A program made the position numbers and the translations under genes. 64,000 nt of DNA from Lagopus muta. Lineage: Eukaryota > Chordata > Aves > Galliformes > Phasianidae. Shown here in pieces: positions 12,603 through 24,070 of this stretch. Where the stretch lies: NCBI RefSeq assembly GCF_023343835.1, contig NC_064443.1, positions 9,176,001 to 9,240,000 of the forward strand, written 5' to 3'. Under the pieces are notes generated by a model. That model made no database searches, had not been told where the DNA came from, and worked only from the letters and a program-made list of their open reading frames with translations. Numbering within the stretch: position 1 is the stretch's first letter; every line of letters begins with the position of its first letter.

Positions 12603-15600
12603 CAGAGCTAGAAGAGCAAGTGTGGAGGGGAGATGTGTGTCGAGGAGTACGTTCTTGCTGTGCTTTTGGGGCAGTGGAGGAGCCCCACCTCCAAGACCTC
12701 CAAATCCACATTAGACTCCACTCCAATTCCTACTACTGTCTCCCACAAAACACAAAATTCACCTTCCTGAATTCCTCGCTTACTCCTTTATAACCAACAC
12801 CTCTACCCTCACTTTGGCAGGGAAGCAGCACCACAATTCCCATCCATCTCTCCTTCACAGCCCCTTCTGGAGGGGCTCATTACCCATGCAAATAAATAAC
12901 ACTCCGACAGCCGATCCCCTCCCAGCACACACACACAATTCATGGGGGTCTTTGGGGAGCAGGGACAGCGGGAAGGGAGGAGCATGGTGCTGCGTGGCTG
13001 CATGTGGCAATCAAGCTTTCCCACCGCTGCATGTCCCTGGGGAGCAGCCCCTCTCCCGTTGGCAGAAGCTGCGTCTCTCCACTTTGCTAATCCCCCTCTG
13101 CTGCACCCCGACCCCTGGGAGCCCTGGGAACGCAGTGTTGGTCCACGCTGCCCCATCTCCCCTCTGCAAAATGGAGTGGGGAAGGAGGGGAAGGGGAAAT
13201 GTGTTCTTCCTTAATTGATTTTTGGTGAAAAAGGCAGGCAAGCGCGACACAGTCACAATTAATTAGTTCCTGAGCTATTTGCAGTTATGAGCCACGTAAG
13301 ATTAGTGGTCACTGTGACTGGGTGCTGGGAAGTGGAGGTAGGAGGAAGGTTGTAAAAATGTTTTTTTTTGATCCTCTTTAAAAAGCACAGAGAAAATAAA
13401 AAAGGAGACTTCATGGCTGTCTCCCCAGCGTACTGTGCACAGATCCAATCTGGACAGCCCAATTTATGGGGTGAAATGACTGTTTTGGCCCATCCTGCAC
13501 TGCCCACAATGACCCAAACAAATGCTCTCTCCAGGTCCTCTGCTCACCCACTGTTGTCCCACCAAAGCAGGGGGACAACGCCAGCTCCCACACCCCAGTG
13601 AGTGACATCTGTATCCCCTCTTGTCCTTCTACCCAGGGAGGCTGTGGGAGAGGCTTTGAAAGCCCCACACAGGCTCAAGGGCTGTGATCCCAGTGAGAAG
13701 GGGAGCAAGGGTTGCCTGCTGCAACCTGATAACGCAGCAGCATCCCAAGGGGCGGCTGCAGCCGTGCTGCCCAGCCCAGGGGCACCCGCTGCCTTCAGAG
13801 ATACAGCTATGCAGACATACTCCCATCTGGGTATTGATAAGCGTGCCTGTTTGTGCATAAACACAGCACAACATGCAGCCACATACCTCTGCATTCCTCT
13901 TCCCCTCCCTCACTTCTCCCTTCCCCCCCCCCTCCTTATTCCTTTATCTCCTTCTCATCTGCTCTTGCCTGTTAGTTACACAAACCTGCACTGCAGCAAT
14001 GGGGGATGAATATTTGGGGTGAATCTGAAAAGTTTTCAAGAGTTTGGGTGGAAGAAAGCAAAAAGAGAAGGTCCCAAACCCAAACACTGCCAGACTGACT
14101 TCAGCCAGGGAAGCAGCACTGAGTCCATCCCCTCCACACTTACTGCATGCTGTCCAGTTCACCTGATGTTGTCCGTCTCTTCTTGCTCACACTGTGGTCA
14201 CAAGCTCTGCTCCCAGCAGGATAGCAAGGTTGGCACTGAGTACTGCATTCTTACCTCTGATTCCATTACAGCTCACAGCCCAGTATCTGCATCCCTGGTG
14301 TGGACCAGACTAATTCTAGAGGCAGAATGTTTTCTAACTCTCCATCATTCCTGGAAAAACAATAAAGGAAAAGACATAGTGGCCAAGTCTTAATGCCTAA
14401 GCAAGTTATTAAAGGAAATCTGTACTGGACAAACTCAATGACAATCACGACCCAGCTGTAGAAACCCCTCACAATTCACCCCAAAAGTATTGTGGCATGT
14501 TCACCACTCCTCCACAGAGCCCTCCTCATCCCTCTGCTCTCAGAGGTCACCCAGCTCCATGAAAGGGGACACAAGTAGAATAAGCAAAAAACTGGTAGAA
14601 GAACCTGTGGATTAGTAGAAACGTTCATCTTTCCCATTCTGGCAGCTCAAACAGGTAATGTTGCTTCAATAGATTCCAGGGAGGGGTGACTACCCCTCCA
14701 GAAGGACTCTTTAGAGAACTTGGGTTTGAGCACAGGGCAGCATGTGAGCCCAAGGCAGCATGGCTGCACTGCTCACTGGCTCTCTGGAATGGAGTTGTAT
14801 ACTGAATTTATGAGCTCTTAAGTCATCACATTTACAATTTATATTCTCCAGTCTTTTAATCTCAGCAATAAACTTGGACTAAACCTTTGCTGAGGCAGTG
14901 TGGAAATTTCACTGTTCCCGGCAGCCTCGTTTATGAGTCCACAGGCAGGACCAGAACTTAAACTTGTCTCCTGACATCTTCATTGTGGGGTCAACTCCAC
15001 TTCCCCACTCCCAGAAACAGTTGCAACACATTGGCAAATAGTGGGGGGTGAATGCTAGCAATGATCTCCTATGATCTCCCCTTCTAGAGGAGGATGCTGC
15101 TTCCCTTAATGAGGTGCACCAGTTTTATGTGCACACAGCAAACTAAATATTGTAGGACTCTGGACCTTGCCATCCCCTGCAAACCAGCCTCAGAGGTGCA
15201 TTTTTACTCTCCTAGAGTTGCTTTACTTCAGCAGAAGAACCATCTTCAGAGGGTTTCCTGCTGGAGTGGTGGCTTTTGACAGGAACCGGTCTCCAAAGTG
15301 GGCATCTCCTCTGCAAACCTAAAATTGAGATGGAATTGGCAATGGTAAAGCTACTAAGGGAGGCAGGCCCTCCCTGCTTTCACAAACCCCATGCTTTCAG
15401 AAGAGGGTGGCATCATTTCTGCAGAATGCTTCAGTGGCCTCAAATAACACACTGAACTGTCAGGCACAAACCCAAGCGATGGCGTGAGCCAGCTCTGAAA
15501 TAATGAGAAGCTGATCTACAGCTTTTCCCCTCTGGTTTATTAAATGAATGCTCCACATGCCACTTCCCACTGACTGGAGACAGAGCAAAAATCCCAGGAC

Positions 15601-15639
15601 AGTAACTCATCATCCTTTCTTCCCCTGAGAAGATTCAAG

Positions 15640-15990
15640 GCTGTAGCTATGTATGGATGTTGCAAAGTGATAAAGTTGCTGCGGCTTCGCGAGTTACCAC
15701 GCACCGCCTGAGCTGCGCTGCCTGACCGCGCACACGCTGCCGGCTCCCTGCGACTGGGTGGTAAAACATGTTCACTCACGATGGGGCTGGAGCAGGTACA
15801 CCGGCAGCGGGCTCCAGATAAGCACGCTCTGTTGATAAGCAGCGCCTCATTAGGCCCCGGGACTCAACCGCTTGCAGAGCAATCCTTGGCCCAGATGTTC
15901 CTCTTCTTTTCAAGTCGTAGGCTTCAGTCACGGAACTGGCAGTGGGACGGCGCTCTGGGAAAGCGGTCAATATCGAATTAATCCTTGTAT
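15640..15990. promoter_or_regulatory. CpG-retaining candidate enhancer with paired GATA sites
   Basis: CpG-rich sequence (CTGCGGCTTCGCGAGTTACC; GACCGCGCACACGCTGCC) carries two GATA-factor consensus sites on the same strand, AGATAAGC at 15816 and TGATAAGC at 15833, with starts 17 bases apart. CCTCATTAGG follows at about 15845. Paired, closely spaced WGATAAG sites are a known feature of GATA-driven enhancers. Function here is inferred. Confidence 0.3.
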
Positions 15991-17219
15991 GTAGAATGGA
16001 GAGGAAGAAGAGTCCAGGTCTGTGCCAGAGAGAAGGAATAGAGAAGGATCAGCCAACTGTATTGCTGAGTACAGCCTCAGCAGAGCCGTGCCTGGGTGAG
16101 GACGTTGCAGATGACATGTGGAGATGACCGAGGCAGTGAAACTGGAGTGCTCTGAATTCTCCTGGGATCAGAGTCCCTGGAGAGAAGTTACATCACCGTT
16201 TGTGCTTTCCAAGACTGGAGCAAGGTCTTGCCCTGGGCATGATCAAACGTAAAAAACATGCCAGGCCCCTTGACTCCAGTAAGCAGGACCAGACCTTCTC
16301 TTTGGCTTCATACCTCAAAAAAATAGTGTTTCTTTGGAGGTTCTGCTCCTTGCCACCACCTAGAAGCCGAGTGCCCTCTTGCCTGAACCATGGTTTGGCC
16401 TCAAGGCTCAGGAAACTGAATCCAGACACAGCTCTCCAGGACCTATTCCAGCTCCATCTTCCATCTTCCATCCCACCATAAGCATCTGCATTGAGGGGAC
16501 ACATTTTCTACTTATTTTCAATCCTCATGCTGAAGGCAAGCAGGACACTCTGCCATCCAACAGGAGGTCAGGCTTATATGCTCATCTGTAGTTGTCTTTG
16601 AGATCACGGCTTGGGGAGCAAGCAGGGGACAAGCACAGATGCCTTAAGGGAAAGCATCCGATGACAGCTTGAGTGGTGGGACAAAGTGTGATGTGTGTTT
16701 GTTTAGATAGCCAAAGGACTTGGAACAAATGTCTGTGGCTCATGTTTTAGATAAAAGGAACCCAGACTTGTCAAGGTATCAGGGGGGATGGTGAGAAAAT
16801 GCTTATCAAGAATCCCTTGGCCCCCAGACCCTTTTATAATAGAATCAACTATAATACAAGGAACAATAACAACAGAAGAAAGTTTTCACATCTCAGAGAT
16901 GCTCACTTCTTTCTGAACCAGGATATTTTTGGGATGCCAGTGGCAAGATCGGTGATAGGGGCTACAAATCTGGGGTTACCTGTGGTCCATGAACCAAAAT
17001 CTTGGGGCGTTTTGCCCCTGAGTGCCCTGTGTTTTGCTCCTCGTCTCCCACCTGACCCACCACTGCTGCTCGGCTGGGAGGGAAGAGTGGGACATGGTGG
17101 TGCCAAGGGGACAGGGACTGCCACATCCGCATCCATCTGGCATACTGAAGCAGAGACTGAAGGAAAAGGAAGGAGGGGGTGGGTAAAAGAGAAAATCCCA
17201 AAGATCCTCGGATAATAAG

Positions 17220-17660
17220 CACCATTAAGGTTAGTCTGTCTCATGATTGTTTCTTATTAAAAAGAGACTGTACTTTATCTGTGCAGGATATGCTGTTTGG
17301 ATGAGGGAATTAGCAGAGTGACTGCCTCCATATCATCTAATTAGCAAAAATGTTGATAAGCAGATACAATCACATATGATTAGGATCCTTTTAAAAAGCC
17401 ACTCCATTAATTAAATAGACAGAAAGGCCGCCTCCAGCCCTCGCGTGCCACTGATTAGAATACAAATATTTACACTAATCTCACCTCCATCAGCCATGGG
17501 ACACTTTTGAGTATTTTTAGTGACATCAGATTACTATTGATTTCCATCCCCAATGTCAGACCATTTTGTTAGTATCTGAAAGTGCTGCCTTCAGTTTCGG
17601 ATGCTTTAAATCATGTTAAGGGTTTATCTTAATGACGCTGCTGATAACCACTGTTCAGGT
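17220..17660. promoter_or_regulatory. Candidate conserved non-coding element
   Basis: An AT-rich mosaic with CATCTAATTAGCAAAAATG, CCATTAATTAAATAGAC and CTGATTAGAATACAAAT, broken by a short CpG-containing segment (CCTCGCGTGCC). It has no reading frame and no repeats, and several homeodomain-type ATTA cores. Called on texture only. Confidence 0.35.
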
Positions 17661-17979
17661 CACTCGTACTTTCTCTTCAAAGAACACAGTCTGGGCTGGT
17701 TTTTATTGTTTGTACTTGAGATTTGAGATACGAAAAACATTTCTCATTTCAAAGCCTTGGTTTCTAGGGATGGGGCTGCCAGGCTAGTTTGGGTCTAGTT
17801 ACTTGCAGTGTGCATGCCTCTCCCATTTTCCTTTCTCCCCATCTCTCCTCGACCCTTTCTTTTTTCCTTGCAAACCCTTCTGGCTCACAACAGTGGTCTC
17901 TGTTGAATGGCTGCTAATCTCTGATGCCTGCCTGCTGCAGGCAGCAGACAAACAGGCAGTGAGTGTCCCCCGCTACAGG

Positions 17980-18687
17980 ATGACAGGAGAAAAACACTCC
18001 CTATGTTTTAGATGGGTAGGGCACACTAAATCCAGGACAGATAATCTACTGCGCCAGCAAGTCTGTGATAGGCACTCTGCAGCAAAAGCAAGTCCTGGAG
18101 GAGATGCTTTGCAGAGACAGCCCAAGGCAGGGCCACCTCCTTCCTTCCGTGCGCAGCAGATAACAAGCCTGGGAGCTTCCAATAGGGCTCTTTCACCTGT
18201 TTCTGACATCCCATTTTCACTTCTGGGTAGCAGAGAGCAGGAACAGCAATTGCTCCTGAAGTTTCTGCCAAGCATCTACAAAGAGGTCACAGTGGCAGAG
18301 GATAGGAGAATGCTGCACCTTTTGGTGGCTTGTGGGTGGGAAGCTTGGATCATCCTCAAGTCCAGTGTACAGTCGGCCGCCAGACCAGCACTGCACTCCT
18401 TAATGGCAGCCTCTATCACAGGGCCAGAATACAGTGAGTACCTCCATAGTGCTGCCTCATCACTGACCAAAGAGGAAACCAGCCCAACAAAGCCCTTCCT
18501 CAGTGCCCATCATCTCCAGCACTTTTCTTTCCTCCTTCACCAAACTGCTTTCTACAAGCTGACATGGCTTCTTCTTGCCATCATTGCTCCACACTTACAA
18601 TGTGTGTTGAGCAGCAGTGGGCTCATGTGCTGTGCATACACTCTTTGGTATGATCAGCTGTTTACTCTTTCCCAAAGTGTGGGATAA
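17980..18687 (+). other. Long open frame of unknown status (235 codons from ATG)
   Basis: The frame is open from a TTG at 17803 to a stop at 18687. The first in-frame ATG is at 17980, giving 235 residues. It is the longest open frame in the window, on the same strand and about 1.3 kb upstream of the DnaJ start. The translation is rich in Ser, Leu, Ala and His, with a hydrophobic stretch near the end (TWLLLAIIAPHLQCVL). I recognise no domain, no strong start context and no nearby AATAAA. It could be a lineage-specific coding exon, part of a long non-coding transcript, or a chance frame. I lean towards non-coding. Confidence 0.2.
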
Positions 18688-20023
18688 TGGAAATGAGGGC
18701 AGTGATCTGCAACCCACACTGCCATTAGTAGGTGTTTATGACAGGGTTACAGACAGCTGAGTTCTCATTGTTGGCACTTCCTTGGAGACCTCCTTCATGC
18801 AATGATTCCCTGCAAAGATATTGCATTTCCCACAGGAATGACAAAACCAGGGAATAGAAACAGATGCAGGAAAACCTCACACTGGATCAGGGAGTTCAGC
18901 TCCTCAGACTGAACTTGTCAGTATTGAGCTTATGCAGCATCCCTGCTGTACCTAGGCCAACTATCCCAAAGAGCACATAGAAAAGAAGCTAAGGTTGTTA
19001 ATGAGCTTCATTCTGGACATTTATTTTGGTGCTATCATGGGAGCTAAGTTCTTGCAGAGGTATTAGGTTTGGGCATAAATATACATTGTGGTCATCTAAT
19101 CATTATTTTAGGTGAAAAGGTCCACTTTGGGTTTAAAAATGGATACACAAGGAGGTTGTAGTAATTCACTACCTTCACTGTGTAGGATATGCAACACATT
19201 AGGAGTTTGAACTTGCTGGTGCCACCTTCCAACTGCTTTTCCTGAGAGTCTGAAGACCTCTGTACCATCAAATCTTTGTTTTCATGCAGGGTCTTACAGG
19301 ATATGATGAAGCTGGTGTTGAACTTCCTCTTAATATCAAGAAAATTTCCCCGAGCATTTCACTCCAGAGCGTGTTTTCCAAACCCCTGATCACATCTTAG
19401 GGCTCTTTCCTGTGCCTTCTCCAACTTATCAGCACTCTCCCTGAGCTGTGAATGGCTCTAAACTACAAACAGCTTTCCTGTAGTTGCTGCTGTAGGGTAA
19501 TAATGTCCTATAGAATTAACATGACCTGATGACATTACACTTCTCCAGACTGCACACAGATCTATACTCAGTATCTAAGAATCCCACTTTTGGGCAGGCA
19601 ACACAAAAACTGATCTGACAAAGCCGTACATCAGAGATATGATATTACAGCTACGTTGGACAACTGCATCATGCACACAACCAACATTTAAGAACATAAG
19701 GCCAATGACAACCAACTCCACCCCAGAATGTGGTTTGATCACCTGAGCAACAATTGGCTGAAGGCGCTCTGAGGTCACAATCTCACGATCCGGGAACAGC
19801 AGGCTTCAAAAGGAACAATCCTGTAACACGGGACTCAGCTTCCTATGTGGTCCTGTAACACCGAAAGACAAAGCAGAGCAAGGGATGAACTGAGCCTGTC
19901 CCCAGGCAGTGCAGTGGCAGTGGGTGTCCAGGAGCCTCTGGGTGCAGGACATCTCCAGGCTTTGTATCTGTGGTGAGAGAGAGGTGCCAGGCTACTTCCA
20001 AGCAGTCTCAGCTCTCTCCCGAG
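18688..20023. other. Upstream flank of the DnaJ gene
   Basis: Unique sequence with one old CR1-like relic at about 19372-19470. No TATA box is obvious within 300 bases of the DnaJ ATG. A CAG at 20001-20003 and a pyrimidine-rich CTCTCTCCC just before the ATG would allow a spliced 5' UTR, as in mammalian DNAJB8, but no donor can be assigned. Confidence 0.4.
19372..19470 (-). repeat. Old CR1-like LINE relic, minus orientation
   Basis: The words CTGATCACATCTTAGGGCTC, TGTGCCTTCTCCAACTTATC and CTCCCTGAGCTGTGAATGGC resemble, in the same order, the reverse complement of the distal coding and 3' region of old amniote CR1/L3-type LINEs. It is much more diverged than the other copies. A RepeatMasker run with an amniote library would settle it. 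Confidence 0.45.
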
Positions 20024-20650
20024 ATGGTGGATTATTACAAAATCCTTGAACTGCAAAAAAGTGCCTCCCAGGATGATATCAGGAAATCCTACCACAGACT
20101 GGCACTAAAATGGCATCCTGATAAGAATCTCACCAACAAGGAGGAAGCCGAAAATAAATTCAAAGCTGTCACTGAGGCATACAAAATTTTGTCTGACCCT
20201 CAGAAACGATCACGCTATGACAGATCTGTCAAGGAGAGCCGATCCCATATAGGAAGAAGAGCCACGGGGGACCATAACAACTTCTTTGATATCGCTTACA
20301 TATTCCAAGACCCCGAAAATATCTTTAGGGAAGTCTTTGGAGGGATGGATCTCTTCAACAACATCAGAAACAGTGGAAGAGGAAGCAGCTCCAGTTTGTA
20401 TTCTGGATTGATGCAGTCCTTTATGCCATTTACTTCATTCGGTCACAGTGGGCAGACCATCTTCTCCTTCGTTGAGGAAACAGCTGGGCCGCGTAGTTTC
20501 AGATCAGTCTTAACCTCTACTGAAGTGGTCAATGGCAAGAGGATCACCACCAGGAAAATCATTGAAAATGGGCAGGAGAAGATAGAAATTGAAGAAGACG
20601 GCCGGTTGAGGTCTGTGTCAGTAAATGGAAAAGACCAGCTGAAGCTGTAA
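20024..20650 (+). CDS. DNAJB8-like (DNAJB6/8 subfamily) Hsp40 co-chaperone, intronless
   Basis: A 208-residue class B DnaJ protein. These proteins dock on Hsp70 through the J domain and stimulate its ATPase, and the B6/B8 group also blocks aggregation of polyglutamine and amyloid proteins in the cytosol and nucleus. The J domain spans residues 3-67: helix [17 protein letters not shown], the catalytic HPD at 31-33, and KRSRYD at 61-66. A short linker follows in place of the usual Gly/Phe region. Then come [13 protein letters not shown] (99-111), a shrunken Ser-rich segment (117-149), and the conserved C-terminal strands (160-208) with [20 protein letters not shown] and [12 protein letters not shown]. 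The family norm is 232-241 residues, so it is short mainly in the G/F and S-rich parts. ATG 20024 is chosen because MVDYY is the family start and G lies at -3 and +4; the frame is open upstream but without an ATG. The C-terminus is nearest DNAJB8, but DNAJB3 or an avian-specific paralogue is possible. Intact, so not a decayed retrocopy. Confidence 0.93.
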   Translation: MVDYYKILELQKSASQDDIRKSYHRLALKWHPDKNLTNKEEAENKFKAVTEAYKILSDPQKRSRYDRSVKESRSHIGRRATGDHNNFFDIAYIFQDPENIFREVFGGMDLFNNIRNSGRGSSSSLYSGLMQSFMPFTSFGHSGQTIFSFVEETAGPRSFRSVLTSTEVVNGKRITTRKIIENGQEKIEIEEDGRLRSVSVNGKDQLKL

Positions 20651-20732
20651 TGTCCCCCAGCACACACATCAGATGCAAGCTGTGGGACATGCTCTCATTG
20701 CTCAACGAATGGAATCTACTGTGAGCAGTGTT

Positions 20733-20738
20733 AATAAA
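20733..20738 (+). terminator. Polyadenylation signal of the DnaJ gene
   Basis: A canonical AATAAA lies 83 bases after the stop codon, which implies a very short 3' UTR. A GT-rich stretch (GAGTTCGTGG) follows about 7 bases downstream and could act as the cleavage-enhancing element. A compact 3' UTR fits a single-exon, testis-type DNAJB gene. Confidence 0.75.
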
Positions 20739-23589
20739 AGCTGAGTTCGTGGCACAACTGATGTCAGCTTCTGAACAGCCTGGAACAAATTACTGACAGG
20801 TAGAGATAAGGAGTTATGCTAAACTAAGGAGAGGAACTATACCGATTTTATGTAAGGTGATATATAGTGTTTGTTCTGGAAATACATAGCAAATATACAG
20901 TAAATACACACAAGAGCTACCTTGCTTGTTTGTCAGAGGCCAAGTAAGTTAGTACAGCAAAAGGATAGTTGATGAACAGGTATGAGGGCTATATGACAAG
21001 CTGGAGGCTCTCCTCCCACCCCCTGAAATTGACCCTTTTTAAATGTCCGAGCCTGCTAGGCAGAAGAATAAAGGCTCTTGTCCAACTGTCATACACAGTC
21101 CTGAGGCTGAGTGAAGGGTGTCCAGCCTTTAGGCACCGGAATACAAGATATATTCATTGAAACATTTTTTGTACACTAGCAAGAAAGTAGGGGAGGTTCA
21201 GGGGTCATGAAGAGCCCTCTCCCCCCTCCTCTTTATCTAGTGAGGATGTATCAAGCTGTAGCCCAATATGTAGTAAGGAGAGGGATTGCCATGGGAAAAA
21301 ACAAAGGGAGATTTTGGTGAGGAAAAGAAGGAAGAGAAAGCTGTTCCATAAAAGAAAATAGGGTATTCCTTGAAAATGCCCTGAAAACAATATCTGGAGA
21401 TCCCTGCATAGTTTGGGGGCAGAAAACAAGCAGGCAGAAGGTGAATTTGGGTCTTGAACTGGGACAATCTATGGTTCCTTTCTGCTTAGAGTTGTTTAGA
21501 CAAAGCCAGCTAAATTCAAACCATGAGCAAACAGAATCCAGGGGGCTGAATTTAGCTCCCTCTTTGTGCAAAGCTGAACATGGGGAGCTCGATGGTGCTT
21601 TACCATCCTCATTGTCTTGCTCACAGCTGCTAGAGCCAGCTTACAATGCATTTCTTGCACAGCCTGGCAGCATGCTGCTTTCGTCCTCCACTGAGCTGAG
21701 GAACGCGCTCCCCATGTTTCTGCCCCCCCCTCTTGTGCTGACATGAACCACAGAGCCTTGTTTCTTGCTTGGCCAGATCACCTTAGGCATTTAAAATCTC
21801 ACAAGCTTTATTTTCAGTCCTACACTACATCCCCTTGAGTTTCCCAGCTTGCCCTGCCCACTGATGTCTCCCTGGAGGGTGGAACTGGTTTTCAGGGACA
21901 TTTTCACTCTAATCCAGATTGCAATTGCTGCCTGCATTTGGGCAGGTCTTTGCATCTGTTTCCTCTGCAGTGAAATGGGAATAACAGGCTCCTGTGCTTT
22001 GAAGGAGACTGCAAAGCAGTGATACACATAAAGGTCTCCCAACGCTAAGTTAAATTAGCCAGAATACTGCAGCCACTTAACAGAAACGTTTTACTTCTGA
22101 AAGGAAAAACACAGCACAAATTGCTATCCTTTGCAAACTGATGCCATGCCCCGCTTGGAAAAGAAACAGAACAAAACTGAATTTGCTGTGTTAAGGCCTC
22201 TTAAGTTCCTGTGAGAATCCCTCTCCCATAAAAAAAGGATACAGCACTGAGAGGCAAGTGGATGCGTAAGGACTTGCTGGGTTTGTAGAAGGAAGCCAGC
22301 AGTGATGGGAGTAGGGACAGCCAGTGGTACAATCCCTGTCTGCTGCTGCTCCATGGTTTGGGAGCCAGAAGGAGCCCTGCAGACACTGGAGCCCTGGGGA
22401 TTGCAAAGAATTTGTCGGTTTTACAAATTGGCAAAGATTATTATTTTGGGCAGAGCAAACACAATTACGTGTTTCTACCAATATTCTCTGTCTCACTACG
22501 TGAGATGGCCATTTGAATTTACCTTATGCTACTTTGGAGGAAGTTCAAGGGTTTATTAAAAAAGAAAAGCACATTTTGGATCGGAAACTGAAATGGTCTT
22601 TGATCAAAATAGCATGTTTTGAAATCTGGACCAGAGTTGAACAGCCCAGCCCCTAACATTTTCAGCTTGCTGGGCTAAAACTTTGCCTCAGTCTTGTCCC
22701 TAGTCTGATATTTTTGTGCATGTCCATCAAGATGTGCATAATCTGTGATCAATCTATACCTATCCCAGACCCAGTCTGCTTGGGATGTTATATCACTACT
22801 TAAGACAGCACCCAAGAGAGAGCACTTCCTTTTCCCATCCCTCACTCAGAACATTTCTATCACCTCTTGCAGCCACAGAGAGCTCCTGTAGCAGCTCTGG
22901 CAGCTGCACACACCAAAACTTGCTCTTTGGATTATGGGAACATGGATTGGGAAAAGACTCAGTTTGCTCACCCAGCAAGCGCTGGGTCCAGGAGGAATGC
23001 AGATCTTCGTCCACAGCTTCTTGTGCTCTGCAGGGCACATGGCAGCTCTCAGCACTTCCTGCAAGTAAAAGAGTGGAGATTAAGAAAATGATAAAAGAAA
23101 GGAAAAAAAAAAAAAAAAAAGGAGAGAGACAGCCCTAAATGGTAGGTGGTAAGAAAGCAGGTTGGACTGCACTTGCTATGGCCCACATTGCTGCAATAGC
23201 GAGAAATCTGCCAGGTGTGTGCCCAAACCACCTGTAGGAATGGGTTGTGCCTCTGTTACAAAAATAAATCTTAGCCAGTGTTGCCAATATGGCCTTGCAA
23301 GAAATCATTTGCTTGTGCAAAGGACAGTCTCTCCCAGAACTGCATTGTCCCTGTAAACAGCCATGTTTTGGGACTCTCCCTGGTGAGCTTGCACACACAG
23401 CTGGTCCACAACGAGGACCACAAGCTGTGACAGCAGAGCTCAGCTGGTAATGGGCTGGTTGAGAATGAGCTCTGCTTGAAAGCAGAGTATGGGGGCAGTT
23501 TGCAGTCTCCTGCTGTAGGACTGGAGCAATGGGAAGAGCACACATAGCAGAGGCAGCTCAAGTCCAGCCAGCAGCCTCTCGGAGAGGCT

Positions 23590-24070
23590 GAGTCATTATT
23601 TTATTAGCAGGCCCCACAACTACTTTAATGTGGGCTTAGACTGCAAAAACAAAAACATACATAAAAGCATTTGGAATTACTTCATAAAATACTAAATCAC
23701 AATATTAACCAACTGACCTTTGCTCTATGCAGACCTGCTAATTTTAGCAATTACAGCCAACAACTTGAACATATCAAGTGGGCAACTGTTTAACAATAAT
23801 GACATCTGCTTGGAAAATCCAATTATGTCTAAACATCTTTAAATCCCCACTAGGGGATACCTGCTTTCTTTTTGCAACTGTTAGTCTCTGCCTAATAGGA
23901 TTTTAAACTCACAGCCTGCTGCACACTGCGGTGGCGGTGGCCCCTCTCCCTGGAGTGGCAACAACAGGACTGCGATCACATTAAGCGGGGAGTGAGTCTC
24001 TCTCCTCAGACAGTGATGGAAGTGGTTGGGTTTTCTGACAGCCTAATCTGATGGACGGGTGCATTAGCTG
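23590..24070. promoter_or_regulatory. Candidate conserved non-coding element
   Basis: Dense AT-mosaic sequence with ATTTTATTAGCAGG, GCTAATTTTAGCAATTACAG, CCAATTATGTCTAAAC and CCTAATAGGATTTTAAAC, free of repeats and frames, ending in a short CpG-bearing GCGGTGGCGGTGG. The texture matches vertebrate developmental enhancers. No alignment was made. Confidence 0.35.

Larger units (their letters stand above)
12603..17979. other. Non-coding stretch with two regulatory-looking blocks
   Basis: No gene supported. 13200-13330 is AT-mosaic sequence with AATTAATTAG. 15640-15990 and 17220-17660 are listed separately. The remaining sequence (13.4-15.6 and 16.0-17.2 kb) is unique and featureless apart from a short C run near 13924. 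Confidence 0.4.

Noticed and set aside
19970-20023. Upstream 18-codon extension of the DnaJ frame
   Set aside because: The first codon is GTG, not ATG. The family start MVDYY is at 20024 with good initiation context, so the extension is probably 5' UTR.
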